64,000 nucleotides of DNA from positions 62,001 to 126,000 of the forward strand of contig JAHECA010000004.1 in the NCBI GenBank assembly GCA_024642005.1. Reading direction: 5' to 3'. Below the pieces are notes generated by a model. The model ran no database searches and was not told where the DNA came from. It saw only the letters and a list, made by a program, of their open reading frames with translations. Source of the DNA: Robiginitalea sp. Lineage in GTDB: Bacteria > Bacteroidota > Bacteroidia > Flavobacteriales > Flavobacteriaceae. Shown piece after piece: positions 52,437 to 60,856 of the stretch; position 1 is the first letter of the stretch; each line of letters opens with the position of its first letter. Position numbers and translations under genes: made by a program.

Positions 52437-53810
52437 ATGCCCAGAAGGATCCTCATCGTGGGCGCAGGTAAATCGACCTCTTACCTGCTCCAGTACTTAC
52501 TCGAGCATGCAGAACAGGAAAATATTTTCCTGGCCATAGCCGATAAAAATCCAGATGGTATTCCCCAAAACTTCCGGGAACACCCATTGTGCAAAATCCT
52601 CACCCTCGATATAGCCGATGCCGAAAAACGGCGGGGCGAAGTGGGCAAAGCCGAATTGGTTATCTCCATGTTGCCCCCGACCCTGCACCTCGAAGTGGCG
52701 CGCGATTGCCTGGAATTCGGTATAAACCTGGTTACAGCCTCCTATATAAGCGAAGGCATGAGGGCCATGGACCGGGAAGTGCGCTCGCGCGGCCTGATTT
52801 TCATGAACGAGATTGGCCTCGACCCCGGCATCGACCATATGAGTGCCATGCAGGTTATCGACCGTATCAAGGCCAGGGGCGGGAAAATGCTGCTTTTCGA
52901 ATCTTTTACGGGCGGCCTGGTAGCCCCCGAGAGCGATACCAACCTCTGGAATTACAAGTTCACATGGAACCCGCGCAACGTGGTGGTAGCCGGGCAGGGC
53001 GGGGCTGCCAAATTCATACAGGAAGGCACCTATAAATACATACCCTACCACAAATTATTCCGGCGCACCGAATTTCTGGAAGTTGAGGGGTATGGTACTT
53101 TCGAGGCCTACGCCAACCGCGATTCTTTGAGCTACCGCGAAGCGTACGGCCTTCAGGATGCCCTTACCCTGTACCGGGGCACCATGCGCCGGGTGGGGTT
53201 TTCCAGGGCCTGGAATATTTTCGTCCAGCTCGGGATGACCGACGACAGCTATCGGATCGAGAATTCAAAGGGGATGTCGTTCCGCGAATTCACCAATTTG
53301 TTCCTCCCCTATTCCCCGACCGATTCGGTAGAACTGAAGCTCCGGCATTACATGAAAATTGACCAGGACGACATTATCTGGGGGAAATTGCTGGAAATAA
53401 ACCTCTTCGACAAAAAGAGGCTGATAACGCAAGAAAATGCCACCCCTGCCCAAATCCTTCAGGAAATCCTGGAAGCCAGCTGGACCCTCGGACCCGAAGA
53501 GCGCGATATGATTGTGATGTACCACAAATTCGGGTATGAGCTAAACGGCAAAAAGTTCCAGCTCGATTCGAATATGGTGGCCCTGGGCGAAAACCGCCGC
53601 CTGACCGCCATGGCCAAAACAGTCGGCTTGCCAGCAGCCATGGCCGCCCTGCTCATCCTCAACAAGAAGGTGAAGGAGCCCGGGGTACAAATTCCCATCA
53701 GACGGGAAGTGTACGAACCGGTGCTGGCCGAACTCGGCAAGTACGGTATTTGTTTTAACGAATTCGAAGTCCCCTACCTCGGGTATAACCCCGAGTCGAT
53801 CGCCATGTAG
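52437..53810 (+). CDS. Saccharopine dehydrogenase-like enzyme
   Basis: The 457-residue protein has the Rossmann start RILIVGAGKSTSYLLQYLLE, then LVISMLPPTLHLEVARDCLE, NEIGLDPGIDHMSAMQVID and ITGG-type ESFTGGLVAPESDTN, which match saccharopine reductase/dehydrogenase (lysine-forming, Glu-linked). It either degrades lysine or makes a similar secondary amine. An Lrp-type regulator gene follows 44 bases on, a typical pairing for amino acid catabolism. The substrate in this organism is not certain. Confidence 0.85.
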   Translation: MPRRILIVGAGKSTSYLLQYLLEHAEQENIFLAIADKNPDGIPQNFREHPLCKILTLDIADAEKRRGEVGKAELVISMLPPTLHLEVARDCLEFGINLVTASYISEGMRAMDREVRSRGLIFMNEIGLDPGIDHMSAMQVIDRIKARGGKMLLFESFTGGLVAPESDTNLWNYKFTWNPRNVVVAGQGGAAKFIQEGTYKYIPYHKLFRRTEFLEVEGYGTFEAYANRDSLSYREAYGLQDALTLYRGTMRRVGFSRAWNIFVQLGMTDDSYRIENSKGMSFREFTNLFLPYSPTDSVELKLRHYMKIDQDDIIWGKLLEINLFDKKRLITQENATPAQILQEILEASWTLGPEERDMIVMYHKFGYELNGKKFQLDSNMVALGENRRLTAMAKTVGLPAAMAALLILNKKVKEPGVQIPIRREVYEPVLAELGKYGICFNEFEVPYLGYNPESIAM

Positions 53811-53854
53811 GGTTCGGGCCATTTGTGTTATCTTAGGCTGGCAAACCGGCTGTA

Positions 53855-54325
53855 ATGAAAGCGAACCAGGGAACCCTCCATTTGGACGGAATCGACAAAA
53901 AAATTCTTCGATACCTGATGGAAGATGCCCGCACACCCATTTTGGAGATTGCGAGGCAGGTCGGCATTTCCGGGGCTGCCATCCATCAAAGGCTGCGAAA
54001 AATGGAGAAATCGGGCCTGCTGATGGGTTCCAAATTCGTGGTAAACCCGCGTGTGCTCGGATATACCACCATGGCGTACATCGGCATCTACCTCGACAAA
54101 GCCATGAGCAATCCCTATGCCGTAAAGGAACTTGAAAAAATCCCTGAAGTGCTGGAGTGCCACTACACCACCGGGAATTGGTCCATACTGGCAAAAGTGC
54201 TCTGCCGCGACAACGAACACCTCATGCACCTGCTCAATAAGAAGATCCAGCAAATTGAAGGGGTTTCCCGAACGGAGACCTTCATTTCACTGGATCAGCA
54301 AATCGATCGGCAGATCAGTATCTGA
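53855..54325 (+). CDS. Lrp/AsnC-family transcriptional regulator
   Basis: The 156-residue protein has the N-terminal helix-turn-helix (LDGIDKKILRYLMEDARTPI, LEIARQVGISGAAIHQRLRK) and the C-terminal RAM domain (VLECHYTTGNWSILAKVLC). It follows the saccharopine-dehydrogenase-like gene and lies 1.9 kb from alanine dehydrogenase, whose upstream region holds palindromes that might be its target. It converges on the zinc peptidase gene. Confidence 0.93.
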   Translation: MKANQGTLHLDGIDKKILRYLMEDARTPILEIARQVGISGAAIHQRLRKMEKSGLLMGSKFVVNPRVLGYTTMAYIGIYLDKAMSNPYAVKELEKIPEVLECHYTTGNWSILAKVLCRDNEHLMHLLNKKIQQIEGVSRTETFISLDQQIDRQISI

Positions 54326-54333
54326 AATTTTTC

Positions 54334-55029
54334 CTAATCGCGGCCCCCGAATACCTGCATCCCCCAATACACAAGCGAGGCCAGGGCGCCAATAGCCGCA
54401 ACGACATAGGTGCGAGCAGCCCATTTCAGGGCATCTTCGGAGCCGGCGTATTCCTGGGGCGTAACCACATTCTGGGTTTTGAGCCAGGCCAGGGCGCGTT
54501 TGCTGGCATCGTATTCCACGGGAAGGGTGATAAAGGAGAACAGGGTGGCAAAGGCCATCATCACCAGACCGGCCACGGCCACATAAAAGCCAAGGCCCAT
54601 CCCGGAAGCGGCTCCCAGTATGAGTCCACCCATAACTACCCACATCGAAAGCCCGGAAGTAACGCTTACCACCGGCACCAGTTTGGAGCGCATGGTGAGC
54701 CACTCGTAGGCCTGGGCATGCTGCACGGCATGACCGCACTCGTGGGCTGCGACGGCTGCTGCGGCGGCATTGCGCTGGTGGTAAACCCCTTCGCTCAGGT
54801 TCACGGTTTTGTTTAAGGGGTTATAGTGGTCGGTCAGCATCCCTGCCGTGCTAACCACCTTTACATCGCGAATGCCATGGTCCTGCAGCATTTTTTCGGC
54901 TACCTCGGCCCCGCTCATGCCATTCTGCAAATGCACCTTGGAATAGTGCTTGAATTTGCTCTTGAGCCGTTGGCTCACCAAAAAGCTTACCAGGGCAATG
55001 GCTCCAATCAAAATATAATATCCTAACAT
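54334..55029 (-). CDS. Zinc metallopeptidase (YugP/PF04298 type)
   Basis: The 231-residue protein has the metal motif HECGH (AVAAHECGHAVQHAQAYEWL) typical of this membrane-bound zinc peptidase group, an N-terminal membrane helix (about 3-14) and three C-terminal helices. Members are conserved but poorly understood. It stands alone on the minus strand 114 bases after alanine dehydrogenase and converges on the Lrp gene. Confidence 0.85.
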   Translation of the reverse strand: MLGYYILIGAIALVSFLVSQRLKSKFKHYSKVHLQNGMSGAEVAEKMLQDHGIRDVKVVSTAGMLTDHYNPLNKTVNLSEGVYHQRNAAAAAVAAHECGHAVQHAQAYEWLTMRSKLVPVVSVTSGLSMWVVMGGLILGAASGMGLGFYVAVAGLVMMAFATLFSFITLPVEYDASKRALAWLKTQNVVTPQEYAGSEDALKWAARTYVVAAIGALASLVYWGMQVFGGRD

Positions 55030-55070
55030 GTTTCTTCTTTTTGCTTGAATTAAAATTAGGACATTTAAAG

Positions 55071-55096
55071 CAAAAATCCGGCCAATCTGGCCGGAT
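55071..55096 (-). terminator. Intrinsic terminator of alanine dehydrogenase
   Basis: ATCCGGCCA and TGGCCGGAT form a perfect 9-bp stem with a 3-base loop (ATC). On the minus strand a run of five T follows. It lies 48 bases after the ald stop. Confidence 0.85.
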
Positions 55097-55143
55097 CTGC
55101 ATTGATAGCCCCGAGGAGGCGCTCTGCCTGACAGTTTTACCGG

Positions 55144-56247
55144 TCAGGCCATCGCGCCGGGTTGGCTCAAAAACGCCTCTCTGATCCCTTCGTATACGAC
55201 TTCCCCCCCAACAATGTTGAGGCCTTTTTTCAGGGAGGGGTCTTCTGCACATGCCCTTTCCCAGCCTTTGTTGGCCAGGGCAAGCACATAGGGAAGCGTA
55301 ACATTGGTCAGGGCCAGGGTAGAGGTGTAGGGCACGGCCCCGGGCATGTTGGCCACGCAATAATGCACCACATCATCTATAATGTATACCGGATTCTCGT
55401 GTGTGGTGGGGCGCGAGGTTTCCACGCAGCCACCCTGGTCTACAGCTACGTCGACGATTACCGTGCCCGGATGCATCAGTTTAAGCATGTCGCGTGTAAT
55501 GATCTTCGGTGCCCGGCCTCCCTTTATCAGTACCCCGCCCACAATGAGGTCATGTGTTTTAACATGACGCCTTATGTTGTATTCATTCGAAAATTCGGTG
55601 ATCACATGGCTGGGCATTACGTCGTTGATATAGCGCAGCCGCTTCATGTTCACATCGAGTATGGTTACGTGGGCTCCCAGACCGGCTGCCATTTTGGCGG
55701 CCTGCACTCCAACCGTGCCTGCCCCGAGGATCAGGACCCGCCCTGGTGGAACACCAGGAACACCGCCCAGAAGCACCCCTCGCCCCTTAACGGGTTTTTC
55801 CAAATATTTGGCCCCTTGCTGAATGGCCATCCTTCCCGCCACTTCCGACATGGGTGTCAGCAGCGGCAGGGTGCCATCTTCGTCTTCCACCGTTTCGTAG
55901 GCTATGCATACGGCCTTGCTTTCTATCATAGCCTCGGTAAGGCGTTCGCTTGAAGCAAAATGAAAATAGGTGAAGAGGATCTGTCCTTTTTGCACCAGAT
56001 CATACTCTTCCCGAATCGGTTCCTTCACCTTTACGATCATCTCACTAAGGGTATATACCTGCCCTGCGGTATCGAGGATATGCGCCCCGACCTTCTTGTA
56101 ATCGTCATCTGTAAAGCCGCTGCCCAACCCTGCCCCGGTCTGGATGTAGACCGTATGGCCTTTGTGTACCAGTTCGAGTACTCCGGCAGGTGTCATCCCG
56201 ACCCGGCTTTCGTTGTTCTTGATTTCTTTTGGAATGCCGATGACCAT
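55144..56247 (-). CDS. ald: Alanine dehydrogenase
   Basis: The 367-residue protein has the alanine dehydrogenase pattern: MVIGIPKEIKNNESRVGMTP at the N-terminus, the NAD-binding VLILGAGTVGVQAAKMAAGLG and HVTILDVNMKRL, and the C-terminal VDVAVDQGGCVETSRPTTH. It reversibly oxidises L-alanine to pyruvate and ammonia. Its 420-base upstream region contains two palindromes and an alternative-pairing hairpin set described separately. It ends with a clean intrinsic terminator and is read from the same strand as leuS. Confidence 0.95.
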   Translation of the reverse strand: MVIGIPKEIKNNESRVGMTPAGVLELVHKGHTVYIQTGAGLGSGFTDDDYKKVGAHILDTAGQVYTLSEMIVKVKEPIREEYDLVQKGQILFTYFHFASSERLTEAMIESKAVCIAYETVEDEDGTLPLLTPMSEVAGRMAIQQGAKYLEKPVKGRGVLLGGVPGVPPGRVLILGAGTVGVQAAKMAAGLGAHVTILDVNMKRLRYINDVMPSHVITEFSNEYNIRRHVKTHDLIVGGVLIKGGRAPKIITRDMLKLMHPGTVIVDVAVDQGGCVETSRPTTHENPVYIIDDVVHYCVANMPGAVPYTSTLALTNVTLPYVLALANKGWERACAEDPSLKKGLNIVGGEVVYEGIREAFLSQPGAMA

Positions 56248-56263
56248 TTTCAGATTGTTTATA

Positions 56264-56308
56264 GGTTATAACCCAAATATTCTTCAATTTTTATTCTTTT
56301 GAAAGAAT
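56264..56308. promoter_or_regulatory. Two palindromes upstream of ald
   Basis: GGTTATAACC (56264-56273) is a perfect 10-bp palindrome 17 bases from the ald start. ATTCTTT (56293-56299) and AAAGAAT (56302-56308) form a perfect 7-2-7 inverted repeat further upstream. Together they look like operator sites for a dimeric regulator, perhaps the Lrp-type protein encoded at 53855; that link is inference. Confidence 0.4.
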
Positions 56309-56315
56309 AGTCGAT

Positions 56316-56382
56316 AAAAAGAGGGGGTATGTTGACAAAAAACATATTTTTTTATGTTTTACCCCCTGTTATTTTAGGGGTA
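56316..56382 (-). promoter_or_regulatory. Attenuator-like alternative hairpins upstream of ald
   Basis: On the minus strand the arm AGGGGGTA (56367-56360) can pair with upstream TACCCCT (56382-56376) or downstream TACCCCCT (56329-56322). The second hairpin also encloses an AAACAT/ATGTTT stem and is followed by C and five T (56320-56316), as an intrinsic terminator would be. It may be the leuS terminator or an ald attenuator. Confidence 0.35.
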
Positions 56383-56667
56383 ACTGCCGCTATAATATAA
56401 TTATAGTAAATAAAGTATACTATTTTACGTCCTGATTGTCCTTTGCGGGGATCGAGCGTATTTTAGGTATAGGGGGGAGGGGGGTTAAACTCCGGGATGG
56501 CATATGTAACTTGCAGCAACATTGGGGTTCCTGACCCTGCAGAATTAAAAATGGCTCTGCACCTGCAGGATTTTTGCATTTTGGGAATGTATCTTGTACC
56601 CGGGGGAAAGGGGCGACAGCCCCGGGGTAAAAAGGCAGGTATAAAAAGTCAGGGGGCTCCCTCGAGA

Positions 56668-59505
56668 CTACCCTACCACATTTACAATTTTGCCAGGCAC
56701 CACGATCACTTTCTTGGGGGTACGCCCCTGCAGCTGCTCAATCGTCTTCGGATGGGCCAGGACGGCTTGCTCGACTTCTTCTTTGGAAAGTTCCAGGGAA
56801 AGCTCCAGGGTAAACCGCAATTTCCCGTTAAAGGAAATGGGGTATTCCTTGCTGCTTTCGACCAGGTGTTTTTCGTCCCATACCGGGTAGGGTGCCCGGG
56901 CGACTGACCCCACATGGCCCAACTTTTCCCAGAGTTCTTCTGCCATGTGAGGGGCATAAGGCTCAAGGAGTACAGCCAAAGGCTCGAGCACGGCCCGCTC
57001 GCGGCAGTTCAGTGCCGTGAGCTCGTTTACGCAAATCATGAAGGTAGACACCGAGGTGTTGAACGAGAACTCGGCGATGTCTTCAGTAACCTTCTTTATA
57101 GTCTTGTGCAGTATTTTCAGGCTGTCTTTGGAAGGGGCATCTTCCAGCACTTCAAAACTTCGATCGGCACCCTGGTGGTAGAGCCTCCAGAATTTTTTAA
57201 GAAAGCCCGACACTCCGCTCAGGCCGGCCGTATTCCAGGGTTTGGACTGCTCAAGCGGGCCCAAAAACATCTCGTACAGGCGCAGGGCATCGGCCCCGTG
57301 TTCTTCGCAAACCTGGTCGGGGTTTACCACGTTGTATTTGGACTTCGACATTTTCTCGACCTCGCGATCTACCAGAAATACCCCTTTTTCAGTCTTGAAC
57401 TCCGCGGTCTGAAACTGGGGTTGCCAGGTCCTGACCCCCTCCATGTCGAGTTCGTCAGAGGCATTAACCAGGTTAACATCTACCCGGATAGGTTCAGTCT
57501 GCTCCCTGTCTGCAATTCCCTTGCTCACATAAGTCTGTGTTCCGGCAATGCGGTGTATAAAAGCACTCGTGCCCAGAATCATCCCCTGATTGATCAGTTT
57601 ACGGGCATACTCTTCGGTAGGCACCCACCCGCGGTCAAACATGAAATGCTGCCAAAAGCGGCTGTAGAGCAAGTGGCCCGTGGCGTGCTCGCTGCCTCCA
57701 ATATATAAATCTACATCTTTCCAATAGCCAATAGCCTCCGGGGAGACCAGAGCCTGGTCATTTTGCGGGTCCATATAGCGGTTAAAGTACTGGGAGCTCC
57801 CAGCCCAGCCCGGCATGGTGTTCAGTTCCAGGGGAAACACCGTCTTGTGGTAAATGCGGTCGTTGGCAACCACGGCTTCTTTTTGGGTATCCCAGGCCCA
57901 GTGGGTGGCATTGCCCAGGGGCGGCTCGCCCGTTTCGGTGGGCAGGTATTTTTCGACCTCGGGCAGTTCAAGGGGCAGGCAGTGTTCGGGGATCAGGCGC
58001 GGCAGGCCCTGGGCGTCGTAGTACACCGGGAAGGGTTCCCCCCAATACCGCTGCCTGCTGAAAACGGCGTCTCGAAGGCGGTAGTTCACCGTACCCTTGC
58101 CCTGTCCTTTGGCTTCAAGGGCTTCGATAACCTTCAGGGAAGCGTCTTTTTGCCCCATCCCGCTGATGAAACCGGAATTGGCTATCACGGCTGAAGCCTT
58201 GTCTTCAAAGGCCTCCTCTTCGACAGATACCCCCTCGAAGATATTAGGGATGGGGATCTCGAAATGCTTTGCAAAATCGTAATCGCGCTGGTCGCCACAG
58301 GGCACTGCCATTACGGCCCCGGTGCCATAGCCGGCCAGCACATAATCGCCGATCCAGACCGGTACCTGCTCGCCGGTAAACGGATGGGCCACATATGCCC
58401 CTGTAAAAACCCCTGAAACCGTTTTCACGTCGGCCATGCGCTCGCGTTCCGAACGGCGTGCAGTAGCTTCGACATAAGCCTCAACGACCTTCTTCTGGGC
58501 CGGGCTGGTAAGCCCAGGCACCAATTCGTGTTCGGGAGCCAGGGTCATAAAGCTCACCCCGAAGATGGTGTCGGGCCGCGTGGTAAAGACTTCAATATCG
58601 AAAGACGCCGGCTGATGCGCGGCAGGCACAGTCTTAAAGATTACCGATGCCCCTTGCGACCGGCCAATCCAGTTGGTCTGGGCATCTTTGAGCGGTTGCG
58701 GCCAGTCGATGGCAGCCAGGCCTGCCAGCAGGCGCTGTGCATAAGCCGTAATGCGCATCATCCACTGGGTCATCTTTTTGCGTACCACCGGGTGCCCGCC
58801 CCTTTCCGAAACGCCGTTCACCACCTCGTCGTTGGCCAGTACCGTGCCGAGTTCGGGGCACCAGTTCACCTCGGCCTCGGCCAGGTAGGTCAGGCGGTAT
58901 TTCAGAAGCATTTGTTGCCTTTCGGCCTCGCTCCAACCTTTCCAATCGGCTGCAGAGAAAGCAGGGGCGTCTGCATCGCAGGCGGCTCTGACCCCGGTAT
59001 TCCCGCCTTTTTCGAAGGCAGTCACCAACGTCTCTATGGGCTCGGCTTTATCAGCGGCGCGGTTGTACCACGAATCGAACAACTGCATAAAGACCCACTG
59101 GGTCCAGTGGTAATAGGCCGGGTCGGAGGTGCGCACCTCCCGGCTCCAGTCGTATGAAAACCCAAGGCGGTCGAGTTGCTCCCGGTACCGGTTGATGTTG
59201 GTTTCGGTGGTCAGGGCGGGGTGCTGCCCGGTCTGGATGGCGTACTGTTCTGCCGGAAGGCCGAAGGAATCGTACCCCATGGGCTGCAACACATTGTATC
59301 CCTGATGGCGCTTGAAACGGGCGTAAATGTCGCAGGCGATATACCCCAGCGGATGCCCCACGTGCAACCCGGCCCCGGAAGGGTAGGGAAACATGGTTAA
59401 GGCGTAGTATTTCGGTTTGTCTGAGGGAAATTCGGCCCGAAAAGTCTGATGTTCAGCCCAAAATCGCTGCCATTTGGCCTCTATTTCCTTAAAATCGTAA
59501 CGCAT
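56668..59505 (-). CDS. leuS: Leucyl-tRNA synthetase
   Basis: The 945-residue class I synthetase starts at MRYDFKEIEAKWQRFW (ATG at 59505; the frame is open upstream but the family begins here). It has HVGH at residues 48-51, the long editing domain, QYAIQTGQHPALTT, the zinc-type insert region, KMSKS (EKMSKSKYNVV) and the C-terminal anticodon-binding domain. Length is at the upper end for bacteria, as usual in Bacteroidota. It is alone on the minus strand, divergent from ftsX. Confidence 0.96.
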   Translation of the reverse strand: MRYDFKEIEAKWQRFWAEHQTFRAEFPSDKPKYYALTMFPYPSGAGLHVGHPLGYIACDIYARFKRHQGYNVLQPMGYDSFGLPAEQYAIQTGQHPALTTETNINRYREQLDRLGFSYDWSREVRTSDPAYYHWTQWVFMQLFDSWYNRAADKAEPIETLVTAFEKGGNTGVRAACDADAPAFSAADWKGWSEAERQQMLLKYRLTYLAEAEVNWCPELGTVLANDEVVNGVSERGGHPVVRKKMTQWMMRITAYAQRLLAGLAAIDWPQPLKDAQTNWIGRSQGASVIFKTVPAAHQPASFDIEVFTTRPDTIFGVSFMTLAPEHELVPGLTSPAQKKVVEAYVEATARRSERERMADVKTVSGVFTGAYVAHPFTGEQVPVWIGDYVLAGYGTGAVMAVPCGDQRDYDFAKHFEIPIPNIFEGVSVEEEAFEDKASAVIANSGFISGMGQKDASLKVIEALEAKGQGKGTVNYRLRDAVFSRQRYWGEPFPVYYDAQGLPRLIPEHCLPLELPEVEKYLPTETGEPPLGNATHWAWDTQKEAVVANDRIYHKTVFPLELNTMPGWAGSSQYFNRYMDPQNDQALVSPEAIGYWKDVDLYIGGSEHATGHLLYSRFWQHFMFDRGWVPTEEYARKLINQGMILGTSAFIHRIAGTQTYVSKGIADREQTEPIRVDVNLVNASDELDMEGVRTWQPQFQTAEFKTEKGVFLVDREVEKMSKSKYNVVNPDQVCEEHGADALRLYEMFLGPLEQSKPWNTAGLSGVSGFLKKFWRLYHQGADRSFEVLEDAPSKDSLKILHKTIKKVTEDIAEFSFNTSVSTFMICVNELTALNCRERAVLEPLAVLLEPYAPHMAEELWEKLGHVGSVARAPYPVWDEKHLVESSKEYPISFNGKLRFTLELSLELSKEEVEQAVLAHPKTIEQLQGRTPKKVIVVPGKIVNVVG

Positions 59506-59582
59506 GTTGCAGGGTGCTTCGGCGGGCCGGGCGGACCGCTTATTTATTCGGGGCAAAAATAAGGGGAATCCGTTTACTTTCC

Positions 59583-59590
59583 TATTTTTG
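59583..59590 (+). promoter_or_regulatory. Bacteroidota -7 box TATTTTTG for ftsX
   Basis: Exact TAnnTTTG, 38 bases before the ftsX start at 59629, in the leuS/ftsX divergent gap. Confidence 0.45.
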
Positions 59591-59628
59591 AAGTGAACTC
59601 CCGGGTGGGTTCGCGAACTTGTGTGGTT

Positions 59629-60507
59629 ATGAGCAAATCCTTTGAGCGCTATCAGAAGCGAAAATTGATTTCTTCCTATTTCTCGGTGACCCTCAGCATT
59701 GCCCTGGTCTTGTTCCTGATGGGCATCCTGGGGCTGCTCGTGCTGAATACCCAGAAACTGGCCGACCACTTCAAGGAGCAAATTACCATTTCGGTATTCT
59801 TCAAAGACGCTGCCAAGCAGGTAGAGATTGACCAGCTTCAGAAAAGCCTGGTTATGGCCTCTTATACCAAGTCGGCCGTCTTTGTTTCCAAGGAAGAGGC
59901 CGCAGCCCAGCACAGCGAGGAAATCGGCGAGAACTTTATGGACTTTCTGGGGTATAATCCCCTGAAGAATTCCATTGATGTGCAGCTGAATGCTGCCTTT
60001 GTCTCGCCTGTGCAAATCGATTCGATCGCCACAGACATCGGCAAACGCTCATTCGTGGAAGAAGTGAGCTACGACCGGCCCACCATTGCCCTGCTCACCG
60101 AAAACGTGAGGCGCATTGGCCTGGGCATTCTGGTTGCTTCAGCCGTTTTTACGCTTATCGCCGTTTTGCTGATAAACAGCTCCATCAGGCTGTCTATTTA
60201 CTCCAAGCGATTCATTATCAAAACCATGCAAATGGTTGGGGCCACCAAGGCTTTCATCAGGAAGCCCTTTATCTGGACCAACCTGAAACTCGGCATGCTG
60301 GGCGGGTTATTGGCACTGCTCGGCCTGTTTGCCCTGCTTTATTCCCTCGACCGGAATTTTCCGGGACTCGGTTTCCTAGACGACGTACTCTCGCTGACCC
60401 TCCTCTTTGCCGGGGTGTTCGTACTCGGAGGCCTGATATCCCTGGTCAGTACTTTTTTCGCCACACAGCGCTTCCTGAACCTGCGCACCGACGACCTCTA
60501 CTATTGA
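59629..60507 (+). CDS. ftsX: Cell division protein FtsX
   Basis: The 292-residue protein has the FtsX topology: a cytoplasmic N-terminus (MSKSFERYQKRKLISSYFS), a first helix at about 20-45, a large extracytoplasmic domain (about 48-165) and three C-terminal helices with VGATKAFIRKPFIWTNLKLG in the loop. ATG 59629 is preferred to an in-frame GTG 12 codons upstream. FtsX with FtsE controls peptidoglycan hydrolases at division. FtsE is not in the window. Downstream are DUF3098, uppP and truB, the conserved flavobacterial order. Confidence 0.94.
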   Translation: MSKSFERYQKRKLISSYFSVTLSIALVLFLMGILGLLVLNTQKLADHFKEQITISVFFKDAAKQVEIDQLQKSLVMASYTKSAVFVSKEEAAAQHSEEIGENFMDFLGYNPLKNSIDVQLNAAFVSPVQIDSIATDIGKRSFVEEVSYDRPTIALLTENVRRIGLGILVASAVFTLIAVLLINSSIRLSIYSKRFIIKTMQMVGATKAFIRKPFIWTNLKLGMLGGLLALLGLFALLYSLDRNFPGLGFLDDVLSLTLLFAGVFVLGGLISLVSTFFATQRFLNLRTDDLYY

Positions 60508-60544
60508 AAATGTCCGCAGCCAGCCGCTTCCCAATTAACACCGC

Positions 60545-60579
60545 TTTGCGGAAAAGTTCGGCCGAGATATGTACCTTTG
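60545..60579 (+). promoter_or_regulatory. Two-box promoter for the DUF3098 gene, possibly leaderless
   Basis: TTTG (60545-60548) and TACCTTTG (60572-60579) are 23 bases apart, within the Bacteroidota range. The start ATG at 60584 lies only 4 bases after the -7 box, so transcription would begin at or next to the start codon. Confidence 0.5.
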
Positions 60580-60583
60580 TCTT

Positions 60584-60850
60584 ATGAGCAGCAAGCAGTC
60601 AACCTCAGGTAACCCGAAAACCCCGCGCGAATTTATTTTCGGTCCCCAAAACTACCTCTGGATGTTTATCGGGCTCGCCCTTATCGCCCTGGGCTATATT
60701 TTGATGTCGGGAGGCGGAAGCGACGACCCCAATGTCTTCAATCCGGAAATCTTCAGTTTCCAGCGCATCCGTCTGGCACCTGCCCTGGTCCTGGCAGGCC
60801 TCGGCTTGCAGGTTTACGCCATTCTCCGGTCTCCTCACAAAAAGAAATAA
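60584..60850 (+). CDS. DUF3098 small membrane protein
   Basis: The 88-residue protein has two membrane helices (about 26-42 and 66-80) around a Gly/Asp-rich loop and a basic end (SPHKKK). It matches DUF3098, found in Bacteroidota between ftsX and uppP. ATG 60584 is used; an in-frame codon 15 bases up lies within the promoter box. The function is unknown, but the synteny links it to envelope growth. Confidence 0.85.
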   Translation: MSSKQSTSGNPKTPREFIFGPQNYLWMFIGLALIALGYILMSGGGSDDPNVFNPEIFSFQRIRLAPALVLAGLGLQVYAILRSPHKKK

Positions 60851-60856
60851 CACGCA

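Larger units (their letters stand above)
56248..56667. other. 420-base AT-rich gap between leuS and ald
   Basis: No gene is supported here. The part near ald is strikingly AT-rich against the GC-rich chromosome and holds two palindromes (56264-56273 and 56293-56308), an alternative-pairing hairpin set (56316-56382) and AGTATACT in a run of A and T near 56415. Nearer leuS is a GC-rich imperfect inverted repeat (56598-56628) with no T-run. No exact TAnnTTTG box was found here on the minus strand. Confidence 0.6.

Noticed and set aside
56598-56628. Terminator for leuS just after its stop
   Set aside because: The GC-rich inverted repeat has a mismatch and no T-run on the minus strand, so it is recorded only as part of the gap.
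56497-56667. Small gene in the leuS-ald gap
   Set aside because: The open frame there runs antisense into leuS and its first part has no start context or family features.
59506-60015. N-terminal extension of LeuRS
   Set aside because: The extension is antisense to ftsX; LeuRS proteins begin at the MRYDFKEIEAKW start.
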